Assembly (NCBI RefSeq): GCF_036373705.1
Contig: NC_089864.1
Span: forward strand, 2,846,501 to 2,910,500
From: Amia ocellicauda
Lineage: Eukaryota > Chordata > Actinopteri > Amiiformes > Amiidae
DNA: 64,000 bases
Reading direction: 5' to 3'
In this document: piece after piece, positions 11,390 to 21,780 of the stretch
Position numbering within the stretch: the first letter of the stretch is position 1
Layout of the letters: the number at the start of each line of letters is the position of its first letter
Made by a program: the position numbers and the translations under genes
The notes under the pieces: generated by a model
Databases searched by the model: none
Told to the model about the DNA's origin: nothing
Seen by the model: the letters and a program-made list of their open reading frames with translations, nothing else

Positions 11390-12060
11390 AGTTGGCTCAC
11401 TAGCTCGTCGCTGGGGGCAATGTCTCCTAATATGCCCCCCTCGGCCACACTGTGCACAAATCGGGCGGCCCCCTTTATCCCAGGTTAGGGCCGATATCTT
11501 CCGACCTCCAATTGGCCCCTCGGGGCCTCCCGGCCCAAGGCCTGCATCCCTGGCGTGGGTTCAATCGGCCACCTCAGCTCTTCCCTCAGTACCTGCCCCA
11601 GTTCCAGTATTTGCCTTTGTAATTCCAAGTGTTGGGTCTAGGAGAATGCTTCTTCTCAGGGGCAGTCGAGGACACTGGTTGTGCTGTGGCCTCTTCCTCC
11701 TCTCCACTCCACTGTGGCTTCCAACACCCGGGCCTCCTGCAGCACCTGTTGGAAAGTCTGAGAAACATCCCATTGTACCTGCCGCTGTAATTCTGACTTA
11801 ATAGTCCCGGATGCCAAACCAGAGATAAATTGGTCCCTCAGGGTGTCATCGTCTCTTGCAGACCCGTTGGGCTCTTCCCGGATCCACCTGGAAAAAAGCT
11901 CACAAAACTGGAGAGTGAATGCCCCCAAAGTCTCCCCCTTCCCCTGTCTGATATTAAAGAATTGTGTTCGTAACCTCGCTTTTGACACTCGTTCTTGATA
12001 TAATAAATCTAATGCTGAAAAGACCTGGTCCTTACTTACCCTATCAAAAATCTCCCGTTT
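11390..12060 (-). pseudogene. Gag remnant of gypsy element (unit A)
   Basis: The 110-codon frame at 11988-11656 contains FFNIRQGKGETLGAFTLQF and SELQRQVQWDVSQTFQQVL, a capsid-like helical segment of retrotransposon Gag. The region toward 11390 encodes the position of the CCHC zinc knuckle that is readable in unit B, but frames are broken here. Gag would package element RNA. There is no start codon upstream near the flipped LTR. Confidence 0.7.
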
Positions 12061-12065
12061 AGCGT

Positions 12066-12500
12066 CAGAGAGGGTCCCAAGGCTCAGTGTGTTTTCTAAT
12101 TATATTTGCACTTGTAGTATTTTCGATTTTTGGTTGTTAATTTAAACCTTATATTCACTAATTGTTTTTTTTTTCACTAATTGTTTCTTTTCTTTCACTT
12201 GTTTTCATTTTACACTAACGCAAGGGACACTGACAACCAATGCGGCGTACCTGTTTCACTGAGCAATGCCCCGCCCTTCACTCACGGCTATCACACCTGT
12301 TATAACTAAGCAGAGGATAAAGGCTGCCCTGGCCAGGGGATGGTGGAGTGGTGAGTGCACACGGTTTTGCACGCCAGGAGGGAGAGTGACCACAGGACGG
12401 ATTGTGGAGGAGAGTATATCGGCTGTGAGGGTGCCAGCCGGTAGACATGAACTCCTCGCAGGGTTGGAGTGGGTCCCTGCAGACTGGGAGCCGTGTATCG
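12066..12500 (+). repeat. Inverted LTR fragment at the gag end (unit A)
   Basis: The plus strand here matches the reverse complement of 5261-6556, beginning at the LTR start (GAGAGGGTCCCAAGGCTCAG) and running through TTTTTGGTTGTTAATTT, the CACTAATTG repeats, AGGATAAAGGCTGCC and GCTGTGAGGGTGCCAGCCGG. It is therefore inverted relative to the 3' LTR. It stops at the C-type lectin relic. Confidence 0.8.
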
Positions 12501-12509
12501 AAACACTAA

Positions 12510-12768
12510 ATGCTGGACGCAGCGACTGTGAGAAACCAGAGTGATGATGAGGAGGCAAAAAAAGCAGGTTGTGTGGATTGTTCTCTTCAGGGTTCCCTGG
12601 AAGTGGTCAGGCAACAGGAACTCCTCATTCTGCAAGTGGAACACAGACGAACACAACAATTATGCAGGAAAAGAGACCTGTGCTGTTGTGTATCCAGAGG
12701 GGAGTAACTCGGAGGGCAATGGTATAATGTTCCTTGCACTGAGAATGACCCTTTCTTCTGCTACCATG
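12510..12768 (+). pseudogene. C-type lectin-like domain exon, frameshifted (unit A)
   Basis: Three frame segments together follow the C-type lectin fold. ATVRNQSDDEEAKKAG (from 12519) comes first. Next is VWIVLFRVPWKWSG with NSSFCKWNTDEHNNYAG and KETCAVVYPEGSNSEGN (12558-12720). The last part is WYNVPCTENDPFFCY (to 12768) in the next frame. The WIGL-like motif and two to three of the conserved cysteines are present. The EPN/QPD sugar-calcium motif has become EHN and WND has become WYN, so calcium-dependent sugar binding would be lost even without the two frameshifts. A good GTGAGT donor follows at 12769. The domain's N-terminus is cut off by the inverted LTR. I call it a relic of a fish multi-CTLD membrane or soluble lectin. 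Confidence 0.75.
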
Positions 12769-12782
12769 GTGAGTTGACCTGA

Positions 12783-13780
12783 GCTCCTGGGTTAGAGAGG
12801 CTGGCTGAGGGTCACCTCACCTCCACCCAGCACCCTTCACCCCACCTCACTGCATCTCAGCCTTCCACACCTCCCTCTCACGCCAACACACTTCATCTCA
12901 TCACACCTCCACCTTCCTCCCTCCACCCCACTCCTCCTGGACTTATGTCATACCAGCACCTCCTCACCTCCACCTGCTGCTCCCCTCACCTGCCTCCACA
13001 CATATCAGCTCACTGCACTGCAGCACAGCTGACATCGCCTCACAGTCTCTCTCCTTCATCACTCTCTCCTGCTGGTGCTCACACAGCCCAGTCACTCTGT
13101 CCCTCACTGACAGACACACCTCAGAGTGTCGCATGTAGGTGGCAAAAGGTTACATCACTAAGGATGATAATGTGCTGTAACAATGGCTCTGTTGGTCTCC
13201 ACAGAGAAGTAATGAAGCTGCATTTTCTTGTAGACCTGGATTGTATTTTATGGAGGTTGGGTTTTAATTTGTTCTAAACAGTTTTGATTTTGTTCCTGAC
13301 TAATCTAATTATATTGAAAATATCAAGCTTAATAATATTGCCTACTATGTAATATTTTAATAATATTGTATTCAGTCATGCATTTATTTTGTGATTACCA
13401 TGATTACTACACACTACTACTATTACTATTAGCAGTAAAGAACTGTAATAAATCCAATAGAAATGTTCTTATTTTCCGAACTACAGTAAATGCAAATACT
13501 AAGCATACACCCTCCATACTGTACTGAATTTAATGTATTTTTCAATAAACATTATTAATAATAATATTACCTTATATTGGTCAGCAACCTTCGTTTGCAG
13601 TAATCACGTGGTTTCTGGAAAATTGTTGCCAGACTTCGATACATTGTATCAGTACATTGTGCTTTGCAAGTGTTGGTACTGCACCATGAAGCCTTCTTTG
13701 AACGTAACATCAATACTGGTTTGTAGTTTTTCTCATTTATTTCTCTTTTAAGTATATTTAAGTATATTTCTGGACTCATA
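12783..13780. other. Intergenic, no gene recognised
   Basis: C- and T-rich CACCTCC-type low-complexity sequence (12800-13060) is followed by AT-rich DNA. A 110-codon frame at 12945-13277 is nearly identical in both units but is composed of low-complexity sequence and an untranslated-looking tail. No domain is visible. Confidence 0.5.
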
Positions 13781-13784
13781 ACTG

Positions 13785-13905
13785 GAAGGTTGTGGGTTCA
13801 AATCCCAGGTTAGGCAGTGCTGTTGTACCCGTGAGCAGGTACTTCACTTGTACAAATGTAAGTCGCCCTGGATAAGAGCGTCAGCTAAATGACAAATAAT
13901 GTAAT
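13785..13905 (+). mobile_element. tRNA-derived SINE with L2-type tail (unit A, partly deleted)
   Basis: The RNA polymerase III B box GGTTCAAATCC is present at about 13795, followed by GTACTTCACTT and the tail GTAAGTCGCCCTGGATAAG. About 45 bases present in the unit B copy (51412-51585) are missing. Confidence 0.8.
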
Positions 13906-13974
13906 ATAATGATGTGTGAATTTGATAGTGTGGGAAAATGTTCTCTCACACTCTGCAGTTTTCTTTCTTTTAAC

Positions 13975-14060
13975 AGCTGTAGAGTACTCCACACCCAAGG
14001 AGTCCTGGAACACATTACATTTGAATTATTGTAAATCTGTTTATAAAGTTTTTCTATGAG
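13975..14060 (+). pseudogene. Possible N-terminal exon of a second C-type lectin domain (unit A)
   Basis: A pyrimidine-rich TTCTTTTAACAG acceptor is followed by an open stretch EYSTPKESWNTLHLNYCKSVYK. The SW...L.YC spacing is the start pattern of C-type lectin domains. It lies on the same strand 1.2 kb after the lectin relic at 12510, as expected for a multi-domain lectin gene. The frame soon ends in stops and no continuation was found. The similarity is short. Confidence 0.35.
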
Positions 14061-15536
14061 GTATATGTGCCCAAAACAGTCACAAAACTACTAATTTAAC
14101 TGCAACGGCAAGAGAATGTGATTCAGACACGCACACACATAACTCAGAAGTGCACAGAAACGTTTCACAAAAAAGTCCCTTTTCATGTTTTTCAGTTTTC
14201 TTCTGAAATTCTTTTTATTTTTAAAGGGTAAAGTACAAATAATGTGTTTGAGGAATTCAGCATATAATTATGTATTATAATGTTGAATTACTTGACATCT
14301 TAAAGCGAACAGCTGTCATACATTATACTGTGCTATGTTACAGGGTACTTAGTCCTGCCTTTGCAGCAAATACAATTCTTCTTTTGTGGTTTGAGAGAGA
14401 GATGCTGCTCTGCTCAAACTGCAAGGGCAAATATGTTATTGCAATAAAGAAAGAAAGAAAGAAAGAAACAATATATATATATATACACACACATTTTCAA
14501 TGATACCACTTCCTCAATTCTCAGAATCAGAGAGCAGAGAACTGAGGCACAGTACATTACTGTGGTTAGCTCTATATCTCTTGCGCTTTCTTTCTTTTGA
14601 GCACCAATACAAAACAGTGAGAACACACACACCTGCCCCCCACAGATTACAGCTGAACGGTTACAGTTCCCCTGCTTTTATGCTAGTTGTCTGTCTGTCT
14701 GTGTTGCACATTGACTCCACAGGATGGTTGAGGATTGTTACAGAAGGGCCTGTTTCACTCCTGTGCAGACTCCCCCCGCCTGTGTGGAAATTGACAAGAC
14801 AGACAATGGCAAAGAGGGAGAGAGAGTGGCCCAGCACTGTCTGTCCAGGTCACAGTCAGCAATTAATAGAAAACTAATGCTGGTCAGTCACTTTATTCCC
14901 ACAACAATGCAAAGGAAGCACAATCCTTACAAGACGACAACAACAAGAACTATAACCCCCTCATGAGGGAGTCTTCAACTGCAACTTGGTCTTGGTTTGG
15001 TCAAAAATGTAAAACAGGAATTAATGAAGAAACTCAATAACAACAACAGAATAGAAACACGATGGAGACAATGAGGGCTTCACAGCTGGACCCTGGGGAG
15101 TGCAGGGCAGTCCCTGTAGTCAAATGAATTGGGGAAATCAGCAAATTTAAACCAATCACAATGCAGACAGTATTGCTGGTACTCAAAAGCAAAAGCTCAG
15201 ACTGGTGAGGGAAGAGCATCTTAAGGATCAAGAAGTCTTAAATGAAATACCTGTGTGTCTCTCCTGTCTCTGTGCGGTCTCTGTGCTGCCTCAGAAAGAA
15301 TGCGGCCACACTACAATAGTTGGGAGCAAGAAGCTATCCAGCCAACCATATAACATTTTGGCAATATTGCAATAAAGTAAAGTTCGGTTCAGGGTCATAC
15401 TTTTTCTTCACATCATGTTTCTGAGAATCAAAATACAACCAAACCATAACCTCAAACAGATTCCAGAACGAAATGTGTCAGCTGGGTACTTCCAAAGTGT
15501 AGAATAGGATGTGCAATAAAATGTAAAGGAGACAAA
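14061..15536. other. Intergenic, no gene recognised
   Basis: AT-rich DNA with a GAAA/TATA low-complexity patch at 14440-14490. A plus-strand 125-codon frame at 14500-14877 has no recognisable motifs. The block is near-identical to 52340-53390. Confidence 0.5.
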
Positions 15537-15685
15537 CTATGGGCCCCACACCTTCCTGATGATGAAAAAGAGACAGCCAGTGGCAAACACCAGGCACAAT
15601 ACTGAGATGAAGGCCAAGTGGAATAAGCATGTCTCTCTGCCCCTGGGTCTCTGTGGTGGGCAGGGGGGCAACCCTACTCCATCTA
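15537..15685 (-). pseudogene. Transmembrane/cytoplasmic exon of a V-TM receptor pseudogene (unit A)
   Basis: After a TTTTTGCAG acceptor the minus strand is open (phase 1) through a Pro-rich stalk GVGLPPCPPQRPRGRE and a hydrophobic span CLFHLAFISVLCLVFATGC, then FFIIRKVWGP and TAG. It reads as a stalk, membrane helix and three-residue basic stop-transfer with almost no tail. It pairs by strand, phase and spacing with the V exon at 16054-16414. The exon itself is intact; the gene is dead because of the V exon. Confidence 0.7.
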
Positions 15686-16053
15686 CTGCAAAAACATAGA
15701 GATGTTAACATCTCAAGTTAAAGACAGTGTTCAAATTGTGTCAGAGGTCTTGGTGAGTCCCCCCTTAACACTTATGGGGGTTCCAGGACCCCCTCAGCCC
15801 CCCCTCAATTTAACACTGGTTAAAGACACAATGTCTTCATGATTGAAACCACAGCAGTAATGTTTTCTACATTAAATATAGTATTTTTCAGGGGTCAGAG
15901 GTTTCCCCCTGGAGAGACACAGTCCAGTACAGTTGTACTTCACAGCACTATACTGCACTGCACAGCACAGTACTTTGCTCTATTGTGCTGAACTGAACTG
16001 TACTATACTGCACTATACTGTACTTTACTGCCTGATCATACCACTGTGGTTAC
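15686..16053 (-). other. Intron between V and TM exons of the pseudogene
   Basis: Contains a low-complexity tract of CTATACTGCACTGTACT-like repeats at 15935-16030. A phase-1 GTAACC donor is at 16053 and the acceptor is at 15686. Confidence 0.55.
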
Positions 16054-16414
16054 GATCCACGAAGACCAGCTGGGTGGTGTTCCCGAAATGCATCCTCCCC
16101 TCCTGCCGGTCGGCGCAGTAGTACAGCGCCAGGTTGCGCTCACTCATAATGTGGAAGCGCAGACTGACTGAGGGGGTCTCCGTCTCCAGAACAGGGACCA
16201 GGCTTTCTTCGTTGCCCCAGCTGTACTCAATGACCAGGCGTCCTGTGGCTAAGCTCTTGTGGGCGGTGAGGCAGTGGGGGGCACGTGGGGGCACTGGTCG
16301 AACCATGTGGTGCCCTGCTTGTAGCGCACCTCGGAAGGCAGAGTGACCATGTCTCCCGGGTGCACCACCCCTCCTCCGGCCCTGTCCCCCGGGCTGAGCT
16401 CGCCACAACCCCAT
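16054..16414 (-). pseudogene. V-set exon of an NITR-like receptor, frameshifted (unit A)
   Basis: The first half (minus strand) contains GGGVVHPGDMVTLPSEVRYK and TTWFDQ, the A'-B-C strands of a V domain. The first canonical cysteine is replaced by serine (VTLPSEV). About 40 codons later the frame shifts to the second half, with LVIEYSW, SLRFHIMSERNLALYYCA and a J-like end FGNTTQLVFVD. NLALYYCA plus an FGNxT motif is the V-J pattern of novel immune-type receptors and antigen-receptor V domains. The exon ends in phase 1 at GTAACC, matching the TM exon. No leader exon was found upstream. Loss of the cysteine and the frameshifts make it non-functional. Confidence 0.75.
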
Positions 16415-17820
16415 CTGTAACACAAAGGCAGCTGTGGAGGTGAGTGGTTGCTGGGACTGGGACACAGACTTTAGCCAAAGCCTGTCACTACTGTGCTGGG
16501 CTGTGGCTTCTGTTGGGGTCCCACTGGTATATTGCAGGGGTGGTAATTAGTTATACATGAAAACTGGATTGATCAACTAATCAGGCAAGTTCAGTTACTG
16601 AGGGCTTGGCTGGAATAAACGCCAGAATGCAAAAAATGTTCTTCAACAGTAAAGAGTGGGATACATTGGCTCAGACAGGTAAACAATTACTTCACCAATT
16701 TTACAAATTAACCAATTACACAGCTCAGGTTGGAAGGGAAATCAGAAGACAGTGTTGGCCCTGGGGAGTGTCTTGAGCAGTAGCTGGTTTACATTCCCAC
16801 TAAATTATTGTGACTGTTTTCTCAGTGAAGCTCACAAAGGGACACTAATACTTTACACTAGGTGTCCCGAGTCCTGCTCCTGATGAAGACTGGTGTCACT
16901 CCACCCTGAGCTCTTCATGCAGGGCCCTCACACTGGGCTCCTGGACCTGGCGCTGCAGTGTCACCTTGCTTCTGTCCCAACCACGTTGAATTGCTCCAAT
17001 TATCTGATTAACAGGATGGATGTAACACTATTTTACAGACTGCAAAAATTATGCTTCAGATGATTGAATCTTGAATCAAAACAATGCTTGGTTTGTAAGC
17101 AGGAGATTGTAGGTTTGAATCAAAAGCTTTGTCTGGGCTCTTAATCAAAACCAAAAAAACAAGTAAACATAAAACCCTGCCTTTGTGGAAAGAAATTCGG
17201 AAAACACTTCACCATGCACTACCACCCCCACCCTCTTCAGAACACACAGGCAGACGTACTATTGTGCTGAATGATTCTAACACAGGAAACAGTGCAATGT
17301 TTTGCTATTTGTTTTATTCAAAACAATGGAAATCATCTACTAACCTAACTAAACTAATTAATGATTGCAAATGTGTTCATGTTAAAATAATGACATGGCA
17401 ATTATATGATGTACATGATTTGGAGCATGTCATAGGGGACAAAATTGCATTCTTTGACACATATGGTCTGTGTGTATATCTTCATGTGTATTTTCAATTA
17501 TTACACTTTACCATATTTACCATACTATACCACACTACACTTATATGATATATTAACACATTTTACCATGTTATTACCATGTTATGATATTTTTACAAAC
17601 AATTCAATTATTTTTCATTTTTATGAGTAAATCATGCTTTTGCTATGTTGTTACTATATTTTTACTGATTCCCACAGCATAATTTTACACACAATTCCTG
17701 ATGCATAGGCCACTGCCCCTAACCAAAAGTCTACTGCTACAACTTTGTTTATCAAATACCAGCTATTCACCTGCACACTCCCATACAATACGTATCCAGT
17801 AACATGTCATGCAAAACATA
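16415..17820. other. Intergenic, unit A only, no gene recognised
   Basis: This stretch is absent from unit B because of the deletion. Several AT-rich open frames (for example 17129-17548) have no protein-like motifs. The expected leader exon for the V pseudogene was not identified here. Confidence 0.45.
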
Positions 17821-19392
17821 CAGGGGCGGTTCTAGAGGCGGGGCCACAGGGGCCCTGGCCCCTGCTGAAATCTGATTGGCCCTTGATTGGCCCCCGTTAC
17901 ATCAATCGTCGACTAGACAAACAGATGCTCATGGTTTATTAGCTCAACTTGATGTTAGTTTCATTGGTGTTCTAGTGACATTCAACAAAGTCCTGGGACA
18001 GTCCAAATTGTTGTTCGACATGTTACAGTCCCCCTCACTGGATCTAGCAGCAGCAGTCACTCTTATAAAATCATTGCTGGACACATTAGAGCAATACAGG
18101 AGTGAGGCCTATTTTGAGGCTATGTGGAAAGAGGTTGAGGAAATGGCTGTAAAATGTGACCTCAGCTTGGAAAAGACTGAGAAGAGGCAGCCAAAGATGA
18201 ACACACGATTGTGTGATTACATAATAACTGCACCATCTGGTGAGCGTAGAGTCAATAAAGATGATGGGGAAAGCTTTAAGAGACGTGTACTACACGGTGC
18301 TTGATTCAATGGCTGGTGAGTTGCTGGTGAGGTTCTCTAAACCCAACTGCAAAATTATGAAGGGAATTCAAGCACTTCACCCACAAAGTGTTACCTTTTT
18401 ACAGGAAGAGGCTCTTTTTTCCTTTGCAAAGATTTTTGACTCACATGTTGAGGACTTGTCAAATGAGATGTATCAGATCAAGAGAGTGCTGGATAGGAAA
18501 GAGAAAAGTGGAATGCAGAGATTGACCATGCTCCTTGAGTTTGTTGCTTTTCTGGAGCCTTTCAGAGAGGTGTTCCTTGAGCTTTTCAGGCTTTGCAAGA
18601 TTGCTGTAGTAATACCGGTAAGCAGTGCTTCTTGTGAGAGAAGCTTTTCAGCACTTATTAAAAACCACTTGAGGACAACCATGGGTGATGCCCATTTGAG
18701 TCACTTGAGTGTCCTAAGCGTTGAATCCCGACGGGCCAGGTCATTAGATTTGGATGAATTTGTCAGGCGTTTCAGCTCCAAGCATAGCAATCGGAGAATT
18801 CTTCTTTTTTGAGGTGTGTGTATGTGTGAATGAGCAAGTGAAAGAAATCGAGTGAGAGAAAGATAAAGAGAGAGAGATGTTTAAGCTGGGAGGTGCAAGT
18901 TGTTGCTCCTACTACAGTATGTTAATGCTGCTTTGCATGTTCAAAATTGTTTATCTCATCAAAAAAGGGCTTAAATTGCAATTTGTTTTTCTGACAATGT
19001 GAAAAAGATGAGAAATAAGAAACAAATGTTTAGGTAAATATATCCACACTGTGAATTGTATTTGGAAACTGTGTTATGGTAACATACGTACCTGTTAAAA
19101 TACCTCTTTTTCTGTTCTGAATTTGATGTGCTCTGCTGCACTTTACCTTATTGTGTGATTTATGCTTTGTGTCCTTTATGCACAGTATAAATAAATGAAA
19201 AAAAATCATTAAGAACTTTACTGGCACATCTTTTTTTATTAGAGCATTTGAAAAAGGAATGACTGCCGAAGTGTATTTGCACTGTACTGAATAAATTATT
19301 TTGTGTGCTTGAATAAACCCTGTACTTGGCCCCTGAATGTAACATGTGGCCCCTTAATGGCCCGTTACAGAAAAGTCCTAGAACCGCCACTG
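17821..19392 (+). mobile_element. hAT DNA transposon, internally deleted, with 8-bp target duplication
   Basis: Termini are CAGGGGCGGTTCTAGAG at 17821 and CTAGAACCGCCACTG at 19392, imperfect inverted repeats of about 15 bases. Both sides carry the 8-base duplication AAAACATA (17813-17820 and 19393-19400), the hAT hallmark. The whole element is only in unit A because the region is deleted in B. Length 1572 bases is short for an autonomous hAT. Confidence 0.92.
17930..18812 (+). pseudogene. hAT transposase remnant with hATC dimerisation domain
   Basis: Two overlapping frames form the C-terminal half of a hAT transposase. The first carries AQLDVSFIGVLVTFNKVL and a Glu/Lys-rich helical stretch to about 18300. 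After a frameshift the second runs through LALEPFREV-like helices to PVSSASCERSFSALIKNHLR, the hATC signature, and ends RRILLF at 18812. The BED zinc finger and the first catalytic residues are absent, so it cannot act alone. The layout resembles the ZMYM1-like group of hAT proteins, an assignment from memory of the family only. Confidence 0.8.
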
Positions 19393-19399
19393 AAAACAT

Positions 19400-19960
19400 A
19401 TGGTCACATGCAGAAAACGTATCTATAGATGCTTTCAATTAATCTTACGTTTTTTGACATTTTACAAATCGCTGTATTGCATAGGCTAGTGTAAAAACGT
19501 GATTTAAAGAGATAGAGAGAGAGAAATTGGGCACTGCATATAGCTCACAGATTACACTAAAGTTTGTTTTTCATAATAATAATAACAATAACAATCTATA
19601 ACATAATATAAAAATACTATAATTTCATTGATTCTTTTGATACTCACATATTAAAAAGATCAAAATTATTCCAGCAAGCATGATTTATTGGAAGCGCCTG
19701 GCAGCCCGTGCTGCTGTGAAGTGTCTATTGTCCTTTTGAAGATAATAATACATAAAACTGTAGAATACGTGGTTGCACTGTCAGGATATGACATAGACAG
19801 CTACATATCAACATATAAGGGCAAACAGGATCTAGAATGATTTCAAACTAGGCTGTATAATGTCTGATGGTTTGGTACACAATGCTTGGGTAGTAGGCCT
19901 ACTGTGATACAATAAAAGTTAATAAGGTTTGAACACATCTCTTTGAAAGCCACAACATAT

Positions 19961-20022
<62 letters not shown>

Positions 20023-20160
20023 GACTTCAAAAGATAAAATAATAAAAACAGGTTAACTACATAAGGAACACCAGTTTGGAAACCTAGATGAATCTATAAT
20101 TAAAGATCAAATTGTACATGGTATATGCGATCCAGTGTTAAAGAGCAATTGTTGAGAGAC
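19400..20160. other. AT-rich intergenic DNA with a (TA)n array
   Basis: Unit A only. (TA)n lies at 19964-20020. No gene seen. Confidence 0.6.
19964..20020. repeat. (TA)n microsatellite
   Basis: About 28 TA units, self-complementary. Confidence 0.95.
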
Positions 20161-20167
20161 CCTGACC

Positions 20168-21200
20168 TTGGCTGGAGTTAAATTCTTTAGTATTCTAGAT
20201 GTTTCCAGTGGATTCTGGCAAATATGGTCAGACTATCAGAGTTCTAAATACACACGTTTTAACACACTCTTCAGAAGATTACACTTTCAAAGACTGCCGT
20301 TGAGAATATTTATTGCACCCAAAGTGTTTCACAAGAAAATGGCTGAAATAATGGAAGGGATTGGTGCTGTAACAACATACATTTATGATTTGCAAATGCT
20401 GAATGGCACTGGACAAATGAACATGAAAAGGGTGTAATGAAAGCATGTTTGACTAAACCTCCAGTTTAAGTATTTTGACAACTGCAAGCCAATTAACACT
20501 GGATGCATCTCAAAAGGATTTAGGATTAGCCTTGCTACAAGACAATGCACCCAGAGTACTCACTAACACAGAGCAAAGGAATGCTTAAATTGAAAAAAGG
20601 GATGTTGCCTGTAGTTTTTGGCTGTGAAAGATTCCATCAGTATGTTTATGGCAGGAACAGAGATTCAGAGATTCCTACTGAGACTACAGAAATACCAGTA
20701 TGAGTTGAAGCATATCCCAAGAAAACAAATGTGGGTTGCGATGCTCTGCAAAGAGGGTGGTGGATTCTTATTCTGGATTCTCTGAAATGGGCCTACTGAG
20801 GGAAACAACACGGTTATCTTAATGAAGTCTGCATTCACAAGACATGGAATACCGGATACTGTACTCTCTGACAATAGGCCACCCTATGTAAGTAAAAATA
20901 TTAAAGATTTTGCTGATCAGTGGTGGTTTAAGCTGATCACCTCAAGCCCCTTTTACCCTCAGTCTAATGGACAAGCAGAGAAAACTGTAGAAACAATCAA
21001 GAACCTGCTAAGGAAAGCGAATGTAGATAATCAAGATTTTTTTCTAGCACTATTGGCATACAGAAATACACCTAGAGGAGCAGGGCTACAGTCAACTGCT
21101 CAGCTGAAAACAAACAAAACAATGATGCACAATTATTGCCAGCTATGAAAGAGGGAGAAAGGGTGAGAGTTCGCAAGGAAAAATCAGGGAATCAGCCTAA
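20168..21200 (+). mobile_element. Second Ty3/gypsy relic, plus-oriented (unit A)
   Basis: Reverse transcriptase starts with AGVKFFSILDVSSGFWQI and runs to APKVFHKKMAEIMEGIGAV and YIYDLQML, where the YIDDLL catalytic box is mutated. RNase H-like LTLDASQKD follows at about 20500. An integrase piece with HGIPDTVLSDNRPPYVSK and PQSNGQAEKTVETIKNLL lies at 20822-21110. Order and motifs are those of gypsy Pol. It differs in sequence and strand from the element at 5261-12500. No LTR was identified. Confidence 0.85.
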
Positions 21201-21229
21201 GTAGTAAGAAAAGAAAACACACAGTAAAG

Positions 21230-21780
21230 GCAGAGACAGTGTCCATTTGTGTCGCTCTCTGTACACGGCGTGTTTATAGGGGACTGGCTGATAGACGTGT
21301 CGCGCACCAGAGCAGCGTTGCCAAACCTTTCCCAAATCCACATCATATTAAACATCACTACCGGGACTCAAGAGACAAATGCAATGAAATACAATAATTA
21401 TGTCAGTTATTTTGCTTTCAAAGGGACATCCTCACCCCGCCCCTCGCTCTCTGTGGCGTCATCAGCGGCAGTGGTTTGATGTTGGTGTATCTTCAGTGCT
21501 CAGCAGCGCAGAGAAGAGATCAGAGATAGCAGAGCGGCCTGCGTGCATGCAAAGCAGCAATAATGAGTGACAGGACGAAAGGAAGTGAGAGAGGCGCAAA
21601 GACACAAAGTAAAAACTGCCAAATAGAAAACATGGCGGAGCGGGAAAGAGAGAAAAGAACGAAGATCAAGCCGAAGACACGAAAAGACGACATAGGGCGA
21701 AAGACGACGACATAAAAAGACGTGGTTTGGCGGTCGTGGAGACTTGGTCGACTGTGAGTGACTTGTCCATCATGTCTTAT
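21230..21780. other. GC/CpG-rich stretch with a small basic reading frame
   Basis: Near-identical to 57675-58235. A 50-codon plus-strand frame starting at 21563 (MSDRTKGSERGAKTQ..., ending GRKTTT) is rich in Lys/Arg/Glu. It could be the start of an uncharacterised transposable-element gene or chance. GTCGCTC, CGCGC and GACGTC-type motifs give it a promoter-like look. Confidence 0.3.

Larger units (their letters stand above)
5261..12500 (-). mobile_element. Ty3/gypsy LTR retrotransposon, degraded, minus-oriented (unit A)
   Basis: A composite of an LTR at 5261-6556, then in minus sense gag (about 12060-11390), protease/linker (about 11300-10600), reverse transcriptase-RNase H (10374-9200), integrase (9130-8740 and 6941-6567), with an L2 LINE splitting the integrase. 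Compared with unit B it lacks about 600 bases between RNase H and integrase near 9135. The gag-side LTR fragment (12066 to about 12500) lies in the opposite orientation to the 5261-6556 LTR. The order gag-PR-RT-RH-IN places it in Ty3/gypsy. Multiple stops and frameshifts make it non-autonomous. Confidence 0.9.

Noticed and set aside
13785..13905. Functional tRNA gene
   Set aside because: Only a B box remains and the L2-type tail identifies a SINE.
15930..16030. CTGCACTATACTGTACT repeats as a regulatory array
   Set aside because: Low-complexity tract within an intron; no support for function.
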